The notes under the pieces are model-generated. The model saw nothing but the letters and a program-made list of their open reading frames with translations. It had not been told where the DNA came from and did no database searches. 64,000 nucleotides of DNA from Neoroseomonas eburnea. GTDB lineage: Bacteria; Pseudomonadota; Alphaproteobacteria; Acetobacterales; Acetobacteraceae. The stretch is taken from assembly GCF_018129005.1 (NCBI RefSeq), contig NZ_JAAEDL010000016.1, positions 1 through 64,000 on the forward strand. Direction: 5' to 3'. Below are positions 23,662 through 31,801 of the stretch, one piece after another. How positions within the stretch are numbered: position 1 is the first letter of the stretch; each line of letters begins with the position of its first letter. Made by a program: the position numbers and the translations under genes.

Positions 23662-25278
23662 ATGCGGCCCTCCCTCACCCTGCATCATCCGGCCGCCGCG
23701 CGCGCCCATTACGAGGCCGGGCTGTGGCGGCAGGAGACACTCTACGGCCTGCTCGCCGCCCATGCCGAGGCGCGGCCGGAGGCCCCGGCGGCGCGCGACG
23801 GCGCCCGCACCCTGGGCTGGCGCGCGCTGCGCGACTGGGTGGACGGGGTGGCGGCGCATCTGGACGGCGCGCTCGGCATCGGCGCGGGCGAAAGGGTGGC
23901 GATTTGGGCGGGCAACCGGCTCGAGACGCTGGTGCTGTTCCTCGCCTGCGCGCGGCAGGGCATCGCCTGCAACCCATCGCTGCACCGCACCTATACGGCC
24001 GATGAGATCCCGCCGCTGCTCGCCGCACTCTCCGCCCGCGCCCTGCTGAGCGAGCCGGGCTGGGGCGCCGACCGGCTCGCCGACCCGGTGGCGCGCTTCG
24101 GCGGCCTGCCCGGGCTGGCCGCGGTGCTGACGCCCGCCGGCTTCCCCGGCCCCGGCGCCGCGCCGGGCCCGGCGGTGGCCGACCCCGACAAGGTCGCCTA
24201 TCTCGCCTTCACCTCCGGCACCACGGGCACGCCGAAATGCGTCATGCATTCGGACAACACGCTGCTCGCCAATGCCCGCGACCTGGTGCGGGACTGGGGG
24301 CACGGGCCGGACAGCGTCATCCTCACCCTGTCGCCGCTGTCGCACCACATCGCCTGGGTGGCGGTGGCGCAATGGCTGGTCGCCGGCGCGCTGCTGGTCG
24401 CCGACGACCCGCCGCCGGGCACCGGGCGGCTCGACTGGATCCTCGCCAACGGCGCGACCTACGTGCTCGGCGTGCCGACCCATGCGATGGACGTGCTGGC
24501 GGCGGCGCGCGAACGCGGCCTCGGCGCGCTGGGCGCGGTGCGCTGCTTCTACATGGCCGGGGCGCCGATCCCGCCGGCGGTGGCCGAGGCCTTCGTGCGG
24601 CTCGGCGTGCGACCGCAGAACGTCTATGGCATGACCGAGAACTCCTCGCACCACTACACCCATCCCGACGACCCGACCGAGGTGATCGTCGAGACCTGCG
24701 GCCGCGGCGGCCGCGCCTATGCGATCCGCCTGTTCGACCCGGCCGAACCGGACCGCCCCGTGGCAGCGGGCGAGATCGGCGAGATCGGCGGCCGCGGCGC
24801 CGCGCTGATGCTCGGCTATTTCGGCAACCAGGCGGCGACCGAGGCGAGCTTCAACCGCGACGGCTGGTTCCTCTCTGGCGATCTCGGCATGATCGACGAG
24901 CGCGGCAACCTGCGCGTGGTCGGGCGGAGCAAGGACCTCATCATCCGCGGCGGGCACAACATCCATCCCGCGCGCATCGAGGCGCTGGCGCTGCGCCACC
25001 CGGCGGTGAAGCGCGCCGCCGCCTTCCCGGTGCCCGACGAGCGGCTGGGCGAGCGCGTCTGCCTTGCCGTCATCGGCGAGATCGGGGCCGAGGCGCTGCT
25101 CGCGCATCTCGCCGCCGAGGGGCTGTCGCGCTACGATATGCCGGAATGGTTCCTCCGGCTCGACGCCTTTCCGCTGACGGCGAGCGGCAAGGTGCTGAAG
25201 CGGGACCTGGCGGCGATGGCGAGGGCCGGCACGCTGCGGCCCGAGCCGGTGCGCCGCGACGGCGTGCGCGAAGCATGA
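23662..25278 (+). CDS. AMP-forming acyl-CoA synthetase
   Basis: A 538-residue ANL-superfamily ligase that should convert a carboxylic acid, ATP and CoA to the acyl-CoA. Motifs are complete: the P-loop TSGTTGTPK near residues 184-192, YGMTENS near 321, SGDLGMIDERGN near 405, the hinge VGRSKDLIIRGGHNI, and SGKVLKRDL near 507, whose lysine serves adenylation. The start is 3 bases after the CoA transferase stop. Two different activating enzymes side by side suggest that one makes the first thioester and the other recycles CoA or activates an intermediate. Substrate cannot be read from sequence. Confidence 0.9.
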   Translation: MRPSLTLHHPAAARAHYEAGLWRQETLYGLLAAHAEARPEAPAARDGARTLGWRALRDWVDGVAAHLDGALGIGAGERVAIWAGNRLETLVLFLACARQGIACNPSLHRTYTADEIPPLLAALSARALLSEPGWGADRLADPVARFGGLPGLAAVLTPAGFPGPGAAPGPAVADPDKVAYLAFTSGTTGTPKCVMHSDNTLLANARDLVRDWGHGPDSVILTLSPLSHHIAWVAVAQWLVAGALLVADDPPPGTGRLDWILANGATYVLGVPTHAMDVLAAARERGLGALGAVRCFYMAGAPIPPAVAEAFVRLGVRPQNVYGMTENSSHHYTHPDDPTEVIVETCGRGGRAYAIRLFDPAEPDRPVAAGEIGEIGGRGAALMLGYFGNQAATEASFNRDGWFLSGDLGMIDERGNLRVVGRSKDLIIRGGHNIHPARIEALALRHPAVKRAAAFPVPDERLGERVCLAVIGEIGAEALLAHLAAEGLSRYDMPEWFLRLDAFPLTASGKVLKRDLAAMARAGTLRPEPVRRDGVREA

Positions 25279-25315
25279 ACCGCCGCGCGGCGGCGGAACC
25301 AAGGAGGGAGGGACA

Positions 25316-26548
25316 ATGACCATGAGGCATCTCACGAGGCGCGCGGCGCTGGCGGCCGGCGGGCTCGCGGCGCTGGCCGCGCCGGCGCTGCGGGCGCAGG
25401 GCGTGGTGTCGGACGGCGTGGTCAAGCTCGGCGTGCTGGACGACATGTCCGGCGTCTTCGCCGACCAGCAGGGCATGGGCGATGTCGTCTCGGCGCGCAT
25501 GGCGATCGAGGATTTCGGCGGCCGCGTGCTCGGCGCTTCGATCGAGCTGATCCATGGCGACCTGCAGAACCGGGCCGATGTCGGGCTCGCCATCGCGCGG
25601 CGCTGGTACGACCAGGATAAGGTGGACGCCATCTTCGGCGTCGGCAATTCCGCCGTCGCGCTGGCAGTCCAGCCGCTGGCCCAGGAGAAGCGGCGCATCG
25701 CCGTCGCCACCGCGCCCGGCACCACGGAGCTGACCGGCAAGGCCTGCGCGCCGCTCGGCGTGCAATGGACCTACGACAACTACGCCCTGGCCAAGGGCAC
25801 GGTGACGCCGCTGGTGCGCGGCGGCGGGCGGAAGTGGTTCTTCATCACCTCCGACTACGCCTTCGGCCATTCGCTCGAGCAGAACGCCGCCGACCTCGTC
25901 CGCCGCCTGGGCGGGGAGGTGGCGGGCGCAGTGCGCGCGCCGCTGGGGGAGACGGACTATTCCTCCCACCTGCTGCGCGCCGCCGCCTCGGGGGCCAATG
26001 TGGTCGGCATCGCGGCGGCGGGGCTCGACCTCGTCAACATCGTCAAGCAGATGGGCGAGTTCGGGCTGGCGCGGCGCGGCATCCAGCCGGCGGCGCTGCT
26101 CTGCCTGCTGACCAATGTCCGGGCGATGGGGCTGCAGACGGCGCAGGGGCTGGTCTTCACCGAGGCCTATTACTGGGACCAGAACGACGAGACGCGTGCC
26201 TTCGCCCGCCGCTTCGAGGCCATCCACGGCCGCCCGCCGACCATGATGCAGGCGAGCGTCTGGGGCGCGGTGACGCACTACCTCAACGCCATCCGCGACG
26301 CCGGCACCGATGCCGCCGAGCCGGTGATGGCGCGCATGCGCGCCACGCCCATCAACGACTTCATGACCCGCAACGGCCGCATCCGCGAGGACGGGCGCGT
26401 CATCCGCGACATGTACCTGCTGCGCGCCAAGCGCCCGCAGGACAGCCGCAGCGAGTGGGACCTGCTCGAGGTGGCCGGCACGATCCCCGGCGAGGAGGCC
26501 TATCGCCCGCTCGCCGAGAGCGAGTGCCCGCTGGTGCGCCGCACATGA
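25316..26548 (+). CDS. LivJ-type periplasmic substrate-binding protein
   Basis: A 410-residue ABC transporter receptor of the branched-chain amino acid type (Peripla_BP_6). The N-terminus HLTRRAALAAGGLAALAAPALRAQG is a Tat-like signal peptide. The mature part starts VVKLGVLDDMSGVFADQQG, standard for this family, whose members in catabolic clusters often bind aromatic or aliphatic acids. A strong ribosome binding site GGAGGGAGG precedes the ATG. No permease or ATPase is nearby; the nearest LivH/LivM genes are 36 kb downstream. It probably captures the substrate of this cluster. Confidence 0.9.
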   Translation: MTMRHLTRRAALAAGGLAALAAPALRAQGVVSDGVVKLGVLDDMSGVFADQQGMGDVVSARMAIEDFGGRVLGASIELIHGDLQNRADVGLAIARRWYDQDKVDAIFGVGNSAVALAVQPLAQEKRRIAVATAPGTTELTGKACAPLGVQWTYDNYALAKGTVTPLVRGGGRKWFFITSDYAFGHSLEQNAADLVRRLGGEVAGAVRAPLGETDYSSHLLRAAASGANVVGIAAAGLDLVNIVKQMGEFGLARRGIQPAALLCLLTNVRAMGLQTAQGLVFTEAYYWDQNDETRAFARRFEAIHGRPPTMMQASVWGAVTHYLNAIRDAGTDAAEPVMARMRATPINDFMTRNGRIREDGRVIRDMYLLRAKRPQDSRSEWDLLEVAGTIPGEEAYRPLAESECPLVRRT

Positions 26549-27261
26549 GCGCGCCGACGCGCGGCGCCGTCGTCGTCACCGGGGCGAGCCGCGGCATCGG
26601 CGCCGCCATCGCCGCCGACCTCGCCGGGCGCGGCTTCCGCGTCGTCGGGCTGTCGCGCAGCGGAGTCTGCGCCTCGGGCCTCGGCATCGCCTGCGACGTG
26701 ACCGAGGAGGAGGCGCTGCGCGCCGCCTTCGCCCGCGCCGCCGAGGAAGGGCCGGTGGTCGGCCTGGTCAACAATGCCGGCGCCGTCCATCACCGCCGCA
26801 GCGCCCGGCTGACCACCGCGGAGTTCGAGGCGGTGATGCGCCTCGACGCCACCGCGGTGATGGTCGGCTGCCGCGAGATCCGCCCCCATCTCATCGCCGC
26901 CGGGGGCGGGCTGATCGTCAATATCGGCTCCTTCTACGCCCGGCTCGGCGTGCCGGGCGCGCTCGCCTATTGCGCCGCCAAGGCGGCGGTCGGGGCGATC
27001 ACCCGCTGCCTCGCGGTGGAATGGGCGCCCGAGGGCATCCGCGCCCTGTGCGTCGCCCCCGGCTACATCGAGACCGACCTCAACCGCGAGGCCCTGGCCG
27101 GGCAGGAGCTGCACGAGCGGCTGATGACGCGCATTCCGCTGCGGCGCTACGGCCGCGCCGAGGAGGTCGGCCGCCTGACCGGCCTGCTGTTCGAGGGCGG
27201 CATGGACTTCATGACCGGGGCGACGTTGGCCATCGACGGCGGCCAGGGGGTGGCGGAGTGA
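26545..27261 (+). CDS. SDR-family oxidoreductase
   Basis: A 238-residue classical short-chain dehydrogenase with TGASRGIG for NAD(P) binding, NNAG, and the catalytic serine in NIGS and tyrosine/lysine in YCAAK. It resembles FabG-type 3-hydroxyacyl dehydrogenases/reductases and ends with the usual DGGQGV. The ATG overlaps the stop of the receptor gene, and its own stop overlaps the next start, so it is coupled within the operon. A 3-hydroxyacyl-CoA oxidation step in the pathway is plausible, but the substrate is unknown. Confidence 0.88.
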   Translation: MSAPTRGAVVVTGASRGIGAAIAADLAGRGFRVVGLSRSGVCASGLGIACDVTEEEALRAAFARAAEEGPVVGLVNNAGAVHHRRSARLTTAEFEAVMRLDATAVMVGCREIRPHLIAAGGGLIVNIGSFYARLGVPGALAYCAAKAAVGAITRCLAVEWAPEGIRALCVAPGYIETDLNREALAGQELHERLMTRIPLRRYGRAEEVGRLTGLLFEGGMDFMTGATLAIDGGQGVAE

Positions 27262-28388
27262 GCGCCGCCGCCGGGCCGCTCGCCGGGCTGCTGGTGCTCG
27301 ATTTCTCGACCCTGCTGCCGGGGCCGATGGCGACGCTGATCCTGGCCGAGGCGGGGGCCGAGGTGGTCAAGGTCGAACGCCCCGGCAGCGGCGACGAGAT
27401 GCGCGGCTACCAGCCGGCCTGGGGCGCGGAATCGGCCAATTTCGCCCTGCTCAACCGCGGCAAGCGCAGCGTCGCGCTGGACCTCAAGGACCCGGCGCAG
27501 CGGGCGCGGCTCGAGCCGCTGCTCGAACGCGCCGACATCCTGGTCGAGCAGTTCCGCCCCCGCGTGATGGAGCGCCTCGGCCTCGGCCCCGACCAGGTGA
27601 TGGCGCGCAACCCGCGGCTGATCTGGTGCTCCATCACCGGTTACGGGCAGAGCGGGCCGAAGCGCGACGCGGCGGGGCACGACCTCAACTACATCGGCGA
27701 TGCCGGGCTGCTCTCCCTCGGCCATGGGGACCCGGTGCGGCCGGTGGTGCCGCCGGCGCTGATCGCCGACATCGCCGGCGGCGCCTATCCGGCGGTGATG
27801 AACATCCTGATGGCGCTGCTCGCTCGCCAGGCGACGGGCCGCGGCCAGCGGCTCGACATCGCCATGACCGACAACCTCTTCCCCTTCCTCTACTGGGCGA
27901 TCGGGCAGGGCTTCGCCACCGGGCGCTGGCCCGGCAATGGCGATGGGCTGGTGACCGGCGGCACGCCGCGCTACCGGCTCTACCCGACCGCCGATGGCCG
28001 CCTGCTCGCCGCTGCGCCGATCGAGGACCGCTTCTGGGCCGTGTTCTGCGACATCATCGGGCTGGAGCCGGAATGGCGCGACGATGCGCGCGACCCCGCC
28101 GGCACCGCGGCGCGGGTGGCCGCACTGGTCGCGGCGCGCGACGCCGCTGCCTGGCGGAGCGCGATCGCCGGGCGCGACTGCTGCTGCAGCATCGTCGCCA
28201 CCGTGGAGGAAGCCATGAACGACCCGCACTTCGCCGCGCGCGGCCTGTTCGGCCATCGCCTCGCCAATGCCGCCGGGCAGCAGATGCCGGCGCTGCCGGT
28301 GCCGCTCGCCCCGGCGCTGCGCGCCCCGCCCGGCATCCGCTCCGCCCCGGCGCTCGGCGCCGACACCGCCACGGTGCTGCCCCGATGA
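27258..28388 (+). CDS. CaiB/BaiF CoA transferase, racemase-like
   Basis: A 376-residue family III CoA transferase. The start LLVLDFSTLLPGPMATLILAEAGAEVVKVERPGSGDE is closer to alpha-methylacyl-CoA racemase-like members than the first CaiB of this operon. D171 in LIADIAGG is the likely catalytic aspartate. It begins with GTG overlapping the SDR stop and overlaps the next gene by 4 bp. If it is a racemase, it would invert the methyl-branch stereochemistry needed by an acyl-CoA dehydrogenase; if a transferase, it would recycle CoA. The sequence alone does not settle this. Confidence 0.88.
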   Translation: MSAAAGPLAGLLVLDFSTLLPGPMATLILAEAGAEVVKVERPGSGDEMRGYQPAWGAESANFALLNRGKRSVALDLKDPAQRARLEPLLERADILVEQFRPRVMERLGLGPDQVMARNPRLIWCSITGYGQSGPKRDAAGHDLNYIGDAGLLSLGHGDPVRPVVPPALIADIAGGAYPAVMNILMALLARQATGRGQRLDIAMTDNLFPFLYWAIGQGFATGRWPGNGDGLVTGGTPRYRLYPTADGRLLAAAPIEDRFWAVFCDIIGLEPEWRDDARDPAGTAARVAALVAARDAAAWRSAIAGRDCCCSIVATVEEAMNDPHFAARGLFGHRLANAAGQQMPALPVPLAPALRAPPGIRSAPALGADTATVLPR

Positions 28389-29281
28389 AGGCGGCGCTGC
28401 TGACCGAATACGCCGGGCCTTCGGCGATCGTGCTGCGCGACCTACCCGAGCCGGTGCCGGCCGAGGGCGAGGTGCTACTGGGCTTCGAGGCGGCCGAGGT
28501 GAACTACCCCGACGCGCTGGTGGTGAGCGACCGCTACCAGACGCGCCCGCCGCTGCCCTTCATTCCCGGCAAGGCCATGGTCGGGCGAGTGCTGGATGCG
28601 CGCGGCGCGGCGGCCCCGGCGCGCGGGGCGCGGGTGATCGCGCATGTCGAATACGGCGCCTTCGCCGAGCGCGTGGCGCTGCCCGCCGCCGCCTGCCTGC
28701 CGGTGCCCGAGGGGATCGACGCGGCGGATGCGGCCGCCCTCGGGCTCAACTACCAGACCGCGCATTTCGCGCTGGCTGCGCGCGGCGGCCTCGCGGCGGG
28801 GGAGAGCGTGCTGGTGCTCGACGCCTCGGGCGCGGTGGGCGCCGCGGCGCTGCAACTGGCCCGCCCGCTCGGCGCCGCGCAGGTGCTGGCCGGCATCCGC
28901 GGCGAGGCGGCGGCGACCGGCGGGCGCGGCGTGGATGTGGTGATCGACCCGCTGGGCGATGCCGTCACCGCCGCCGCGCTGCGCTGCCTCGCCCCCTGCG
29001 GGCGGCTGGTGGTGGTCGGCTTCGCCGCCGGGGAGATCCCGCAGATCCGCAGCAACTACCTGCTGGTGAAAAGTGTCGGCGTGCTCGGCCTGAACTGGGC
29101 CGACCGCCGCGACCGCGAGCCCGCGCGCGTCGCGGCGGTGCAGGCGGAGATCTTCGCGCTGTTCCTGGAAGGGCGGCTGCGGTCGCGCATTCATCGCCGC
29201 CTGCCGCTTGCCGCGGCGGCTGAGGCGCTGGACCTCGTCGCGCGCGGCGGCCTGCCGGGCCGGGTGCTGCTGGAAGGCTGA
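28385..29281 (+). CDS. Zinc-free quinone oxidoreductase-type MDR protein, shortened
   Basis: A 298-residue medium-chain reductase of the NADPH:quinone oxidoreductase type: MKAALLTEYAGPSAIVLRDLPEPVP, AAEVNYPDALV, and a Rossmann start SVLVLDASGAVGAAALQLARPLGA. The family usually has about 325 residues. The missing part lies just after QVLAGIRGEA, where about 25-30 residues containing the cofactor-ribose-binding strand should precede GGRGVDVVIDPLG. The reading frame is kept, so this looks like an in-frame deletion. Activity is doubtful. Last gene of the operon; a terminator hairpin follows at 29311-29331. Confidence 0.82.
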   Translation: MKAALLTEYAGPSAIVLRDLPEPVPAEGEVLLGFEAAEVNYPDALVVSDRYQTRPPLPFIPGKAMVGRVLDARGAAAPARGARVIAHVEYGAFAERVALPAAACLPVPEGIDAADAAALGLNYQTAHFALAARGGLAAGESVLVLDASGAVGAAALQLARPLGAAQVLAGIRGEAAATGGRGVDVVIDPLGDAVTAAALRCLAPCGRLVVVGFAAGEIPQIRSNYLLVKSVGVLGLNWADRRDREPARVAAVQAEIFALFLEGRLRSRIHRRLPLAAAAEALDLVARGGLPGRVLLEG

Positions 29282-29310
29282 TCCCCCGCCCTGGCGAGGA
29301 GCGAATGGCG

Positions 29311-29331
29311 GGGAGGGGCCACCCCCCTCCC
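29311..29331. terminator. Bidirectional terminator hairpin
   Basis: GGGAGGGG pairs perfectly with CCCCTCCC around a 5-base loop. It sits between two convergent operons (ends at 29281 and 29345) and can serve both. No T-run is present on either side. Confidence 0.55.
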
Positions 29332-29344
29332 GGCCATGCGCGGT

Positions 29345-30199
29345 TCAGCCGAGCGTCGCGGTCGCCTGCATGGCGATGCCGCCATCCGGGCCCACTGCCC
29401 AGACCTCGGCGCCCTCGGCGGTCGGCCGGCCGATCACCGTGAAGGGCGCGGTGTCGAACAGCGGCGCGCGCGCCCGCATGGTGAAGGTGCGGATCGCCTT
29501 GCCAGGGAGATTGTCGCGCAGCAGGTCGAGCAGGCATTGCTGCGAGAACGGCCCGTGCACCACCAGGCCCGGATACCCTTCCTCCTGCATCGCGTAGGTG
29601 CGGTCGTAGTGGATGCGGTGCGGGTTGAGGGTCAGCGCCGAATAGCGGAACAGCGTCACCGGGTCGGTGGTGATGGTGCGCCGCCAGGCAACGTCCGTCG
29701 GGGCCGAGTCGCGCTTGGGCGCGCGCACGGGCGCGGCGGGGTCCACCGCCTCGCGGAACACGGTGTGCTGGTCCTCGGTCACCGCGAGGCCGCGCGGGGT
29801 GTAGATCCGCCGCGTCACGGTGGTGAAGAGCATGGTGCCGGTGCCGCCTTCGCGCAGCTGGATGTCGCTCAGCTCGGTTTCGCGCCGCAGCGCGTCGCCA
29901 ACCAGGATCGGTGCGTGGAAGGTATAGGCTTGGCCGGCGAACATCCGCCGCGGCAGCGGCATCTCCGGCAGCACGCCGCCGGAGGTGGGCAGCCCGTCGG
30001 CGCCGAGCACCGAGCGCGGCGCGAGCGGCACGAAGAAGCACCAGTGCCAGCCCGGCGGGACCGGCTCGCCGCGCGCGGGGGCGGGCTCGGGCCGCTCGAA
30101 GGTGACGGTCATGCCGCGCATGGGCGGCAGCGTCGCCTCGTCGGTTTCCTCGATCTTGCGGCCGATATGGCTTCGCAGCTGGTCGATGTCGATCTTCAT
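29345..30199 (-). CDS. HTD2-type hot-dog acyl-CoA hydratase (mesaconyl-C4-CoA hydratase-like)
   Basis: A 284-residue double-hot-dog protein of the HTD2/mesaconyl-C4-CoA hydratase type. The N-terminal hot-dog has GWHWCFFVPL; the C-terminal one has FRYSALTLNPHRIHYDRTYAMQEEGYPGLVVHGP, with the hydratase signature around NPHRIHYD. It should add water to, or remove it from, an acyl-CoA. It is last in an operon with two acyl-CoA dehydrogenases, a thiolase-like protein and a DUF35 protein, so it probably makes the 3-hydroxyacyl-CoA that is then cleaved. The start overlaps the DUF35 stop (ATGA). Confidence 0.87.
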   Translation of the reverse strand: MKIDIDQLRSHIGRKIEETDEATLPPMRGMTVTFERPEPAPARGEPVPPGWHWCFFVPLAPRSVLGADGLPTSGGVLPEMPLPRRMFAGQAYTFHAPILVGDALRRETELSDIQLREGGTGTMLFTTVTRRIYTPRGLAVTEDQHTVFREAVDPAAPVRAPKRDSAPTDVAWRRTITTDPVTLFRYSALTLNPHRIHYDRTYAMQEEGYPGLVVHGPFSQQCLLDLLRDNLPGKAIRTFTMRARAPLFDTAPFTVIGRPTAEGAEVWAVGPDGGIAMQATATLG

Positions 30200-30624
30200 G
30201 CCGGCTCTCCCGGGACAAGGTAGGGCAGGGTGAGGCCGTCCTTCACCGTCTCGTAGTCCACGCGCACGGGCAGGCCGATCCGCAGCTTCTCGGCCGGCAC
30301 CGCGCGCAGCTGCGCGAGCATCCGCACGCCTTCGTCGAGATCCACCGTGGCGAGGGTATAAGGCAGGTCGTCGCGCACGCCGGGATGGAAGGCGTGGTGG
30401 GTGATGGTCCAGCTATGGATCACGCCGCGGCCGCTGGCCTCGACCCATTCCACCTCCGTCGAATGGCAGGACGGGCACATGGGCTGCGGATAGTGGCGGA
30501 TCCTGCCGCAGCCGCAGCACTTCTGCAGCAGCAGCTTGCGCCGGTTCAGCCCTTCCCAGTAGGGCGCGCTGTGCGGCGTCGGCTCGGGGACGAGCTTGTT
30601 GTAGGTTCCGGTCGCGCTCATCAT
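30196..30624 (-). CDS. DUF35 OB-fold/zinc-ribbon protein
   Basis: A 142-residue acyl-CoA-associated protein: a zinc ribbon with CCGCG near residue 38 and CPSC near 50, then an OB-fold (SGRGVIHSWTITHHAFHPG, PYTLATVDLDEGVRML). DUF35 proteins bind to thiolase-fold partners and are required for retro-aldolase activity in steroid side-chain removal. The partner is surely the thiolase-like gene directly upstream, whose stop overlaps this start (ATGA at 30624-30621). A second ATG at 30621 is better spaced from GGAGAGG and could be the true start. Confidence 0.9.
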   Translation of the reverse strand: MMSATGTYNKLVPEPTPHSAPYWEGLNRRKLLLQKCCGCGRIRHYPQPMCPSCHSTEVEWVEASGRGVIHSWTITHHAFHPGVRDDLPYTLATVDLDEGVRMLAQLRAVPAEKLRIGLPVRVDYETVKDGLTLPYLVPGEPA

Positions 30625-31766
30625 CCTCTCCTCATGATGGCGACGGAGCCGTCGCCCATGTCGCCATAGCCGGTGACGAGGCCGATCTCGGCGTCGCGCA
30701 CCTGGGCCTTGCCGGCCTCTCCGCGCAGCTGGCGCACCAGCTCCGCGATGTGGTTCATGCCCACCATGTGCGCCTGGCTGAGCAGGCCGCCATGGGTGTT
30801 GACCGGCAGCTTGCCGCCGAGGCGGATCGCGCCGCTCTCGACGAAGGGGCCGCCCTCGCCCTTCTTGCAGAAGCCCAGATCCTCGAGCTGGCACATCACG
30901 ATGTAGGTGAAGCAGTCGTAGATCTCGGCCACGTCGATGTCGTCGTGCTTGACGCCGGCCATCTCGAAGGCGCGCGGCGCCGCCTTGGCGATGCCTAGGC
31001 GCGTCATATCCGGGCGCTGGGTGATGACGCTGGGAGAGTCCGGATGGCCTTCGGCGATGCCCATCACCATCACCGGCGGCTTGCGCAGGTCGCGTGCGCG
31101 CTCGGCGCCGCTGACCACAATGGCGCAGGAGCCGTCGCTCTCGAGGCTGCAGTCGAACAGCCGGAAGGGGTCGGAGATCATGCGCGAGGCCTGGTGGTCC
31201 TCGATCGACATCGGCTTCGTCATCACGGCATTGCCGTTGAGCATGGCGTTGGCGCGCGTCGAGACCGCGATCTCGCCGAGCTGCCGGCTGGTGGTGCCGT
31301 AGAGCTCCATGTGCCGGCGCGCCATCGGCGCGTAGAGCTGCGCCGGCGCGATGGCGCCGAGCGGCATCTCGAATTCGCCGACCAGGCGGAACTGCGGCAT
31401 CTGCTGCACGCGCATCCCGATGCGCCCGCCCGAGGCGCCGTTGCGCCCGACCGGGATCAGCACATGGTTGCAGATGCCCGCGGCGATCGCGGCGACGGCG
31501 CATTGCACCGCGGCGACGCAGCTCGCCCCGCCGAGCGGCGTCACCGCCGAGAAGCGCAGGTCGGGCAGGCCGAGATTGGTGATGAAATCCTCGGCGACCA
31601 CCCCCGAATAGGGGATCACGCCGTCGATGTCGGCCGGCTTGAGGCCGGCATCCTCGATCGCCTTCAGCGAGGCCTCGAGCTGCAGCGACAGCACGCTGCG
31701 GCCCGATTCCCGGGAATAGGCGGTTTCGCCCACCCCGGTGATCGCGCCCTTCTCACGCAATGACAT
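30621..31766 (-). CDS. SCP-x/Ltp2-type thiolase-like protein
   Basis: A 381-residue non-decarboxylating thiolase-fold protein of the lipid-transfer/SCP-x group. It keeps a cysteine (C83 in GGASCVAAV) at the usual nucleophile position and the NTHGG histidine (H325). The EIYDCFTYIVM segment is typical of the group that pairs with DUF35 proteins. It could cleave a 3-ketoacyl-CoA thiolytically or act as a retro-aldolase on a 3-hydroxyacyl-CoA. A strong ribosome binding site, GAAGGAGG, precedes the ATG. It lies between an acyl-CoA dehydrogenase pair and its DUF35 partner. Confidence 0.88.
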   Translation of the reverse strand: MSLREKGAITGVGETAYSRESGRSVLSLQLEASLKAIEDAGLKPADIDGVIPYSGVVAEDFITNLGLPDLRFSAVTPLGGASCVAAVQCAVAAIAAGICNHVLIPVGRNGASGGRIGMRVQQMPQFRLVGEFEMPLGAIAPAQLYAPMARRHMELYGTTSRQLGEIAVSTRANAMLNGNAVMTKPMSIEDHQASRMISDPFRLFDCSLESDGSCAIVVSGAERARDLRKPPVMVMGIAEGHPDSPSVITQRPDMTRLGIAKAAPRAFEMAGVKHDDIDVAEIYDCFTYIVMCQLEDLGFCKKGEGGPFVESGAIRLGGKLPVNTHGGLLSQAHMVGMNHIAELVRQLRGEAGKAQVRDAEIGLVTGYGDMGDGSVAIMRRG

Positions 31767-31801
31767 GGCTATCCTCCTTCAATTGTCGCGGAAACGCAGG
31801 C

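Noticed and set aside
23467..25740. A 757-codon minus-strand frame opposite the acyl-CoA ligase and receptor
   Set aside because: Low-complexity shadow of two strongly supported genes, with no start signal of its own.
30621..31766. Calling the thiolase-like protein at 30621 a cysteine-less aldolase like its paralogue
   Set aside because: C83 is present at the nucleophile position, so thiolase activity remains possible.
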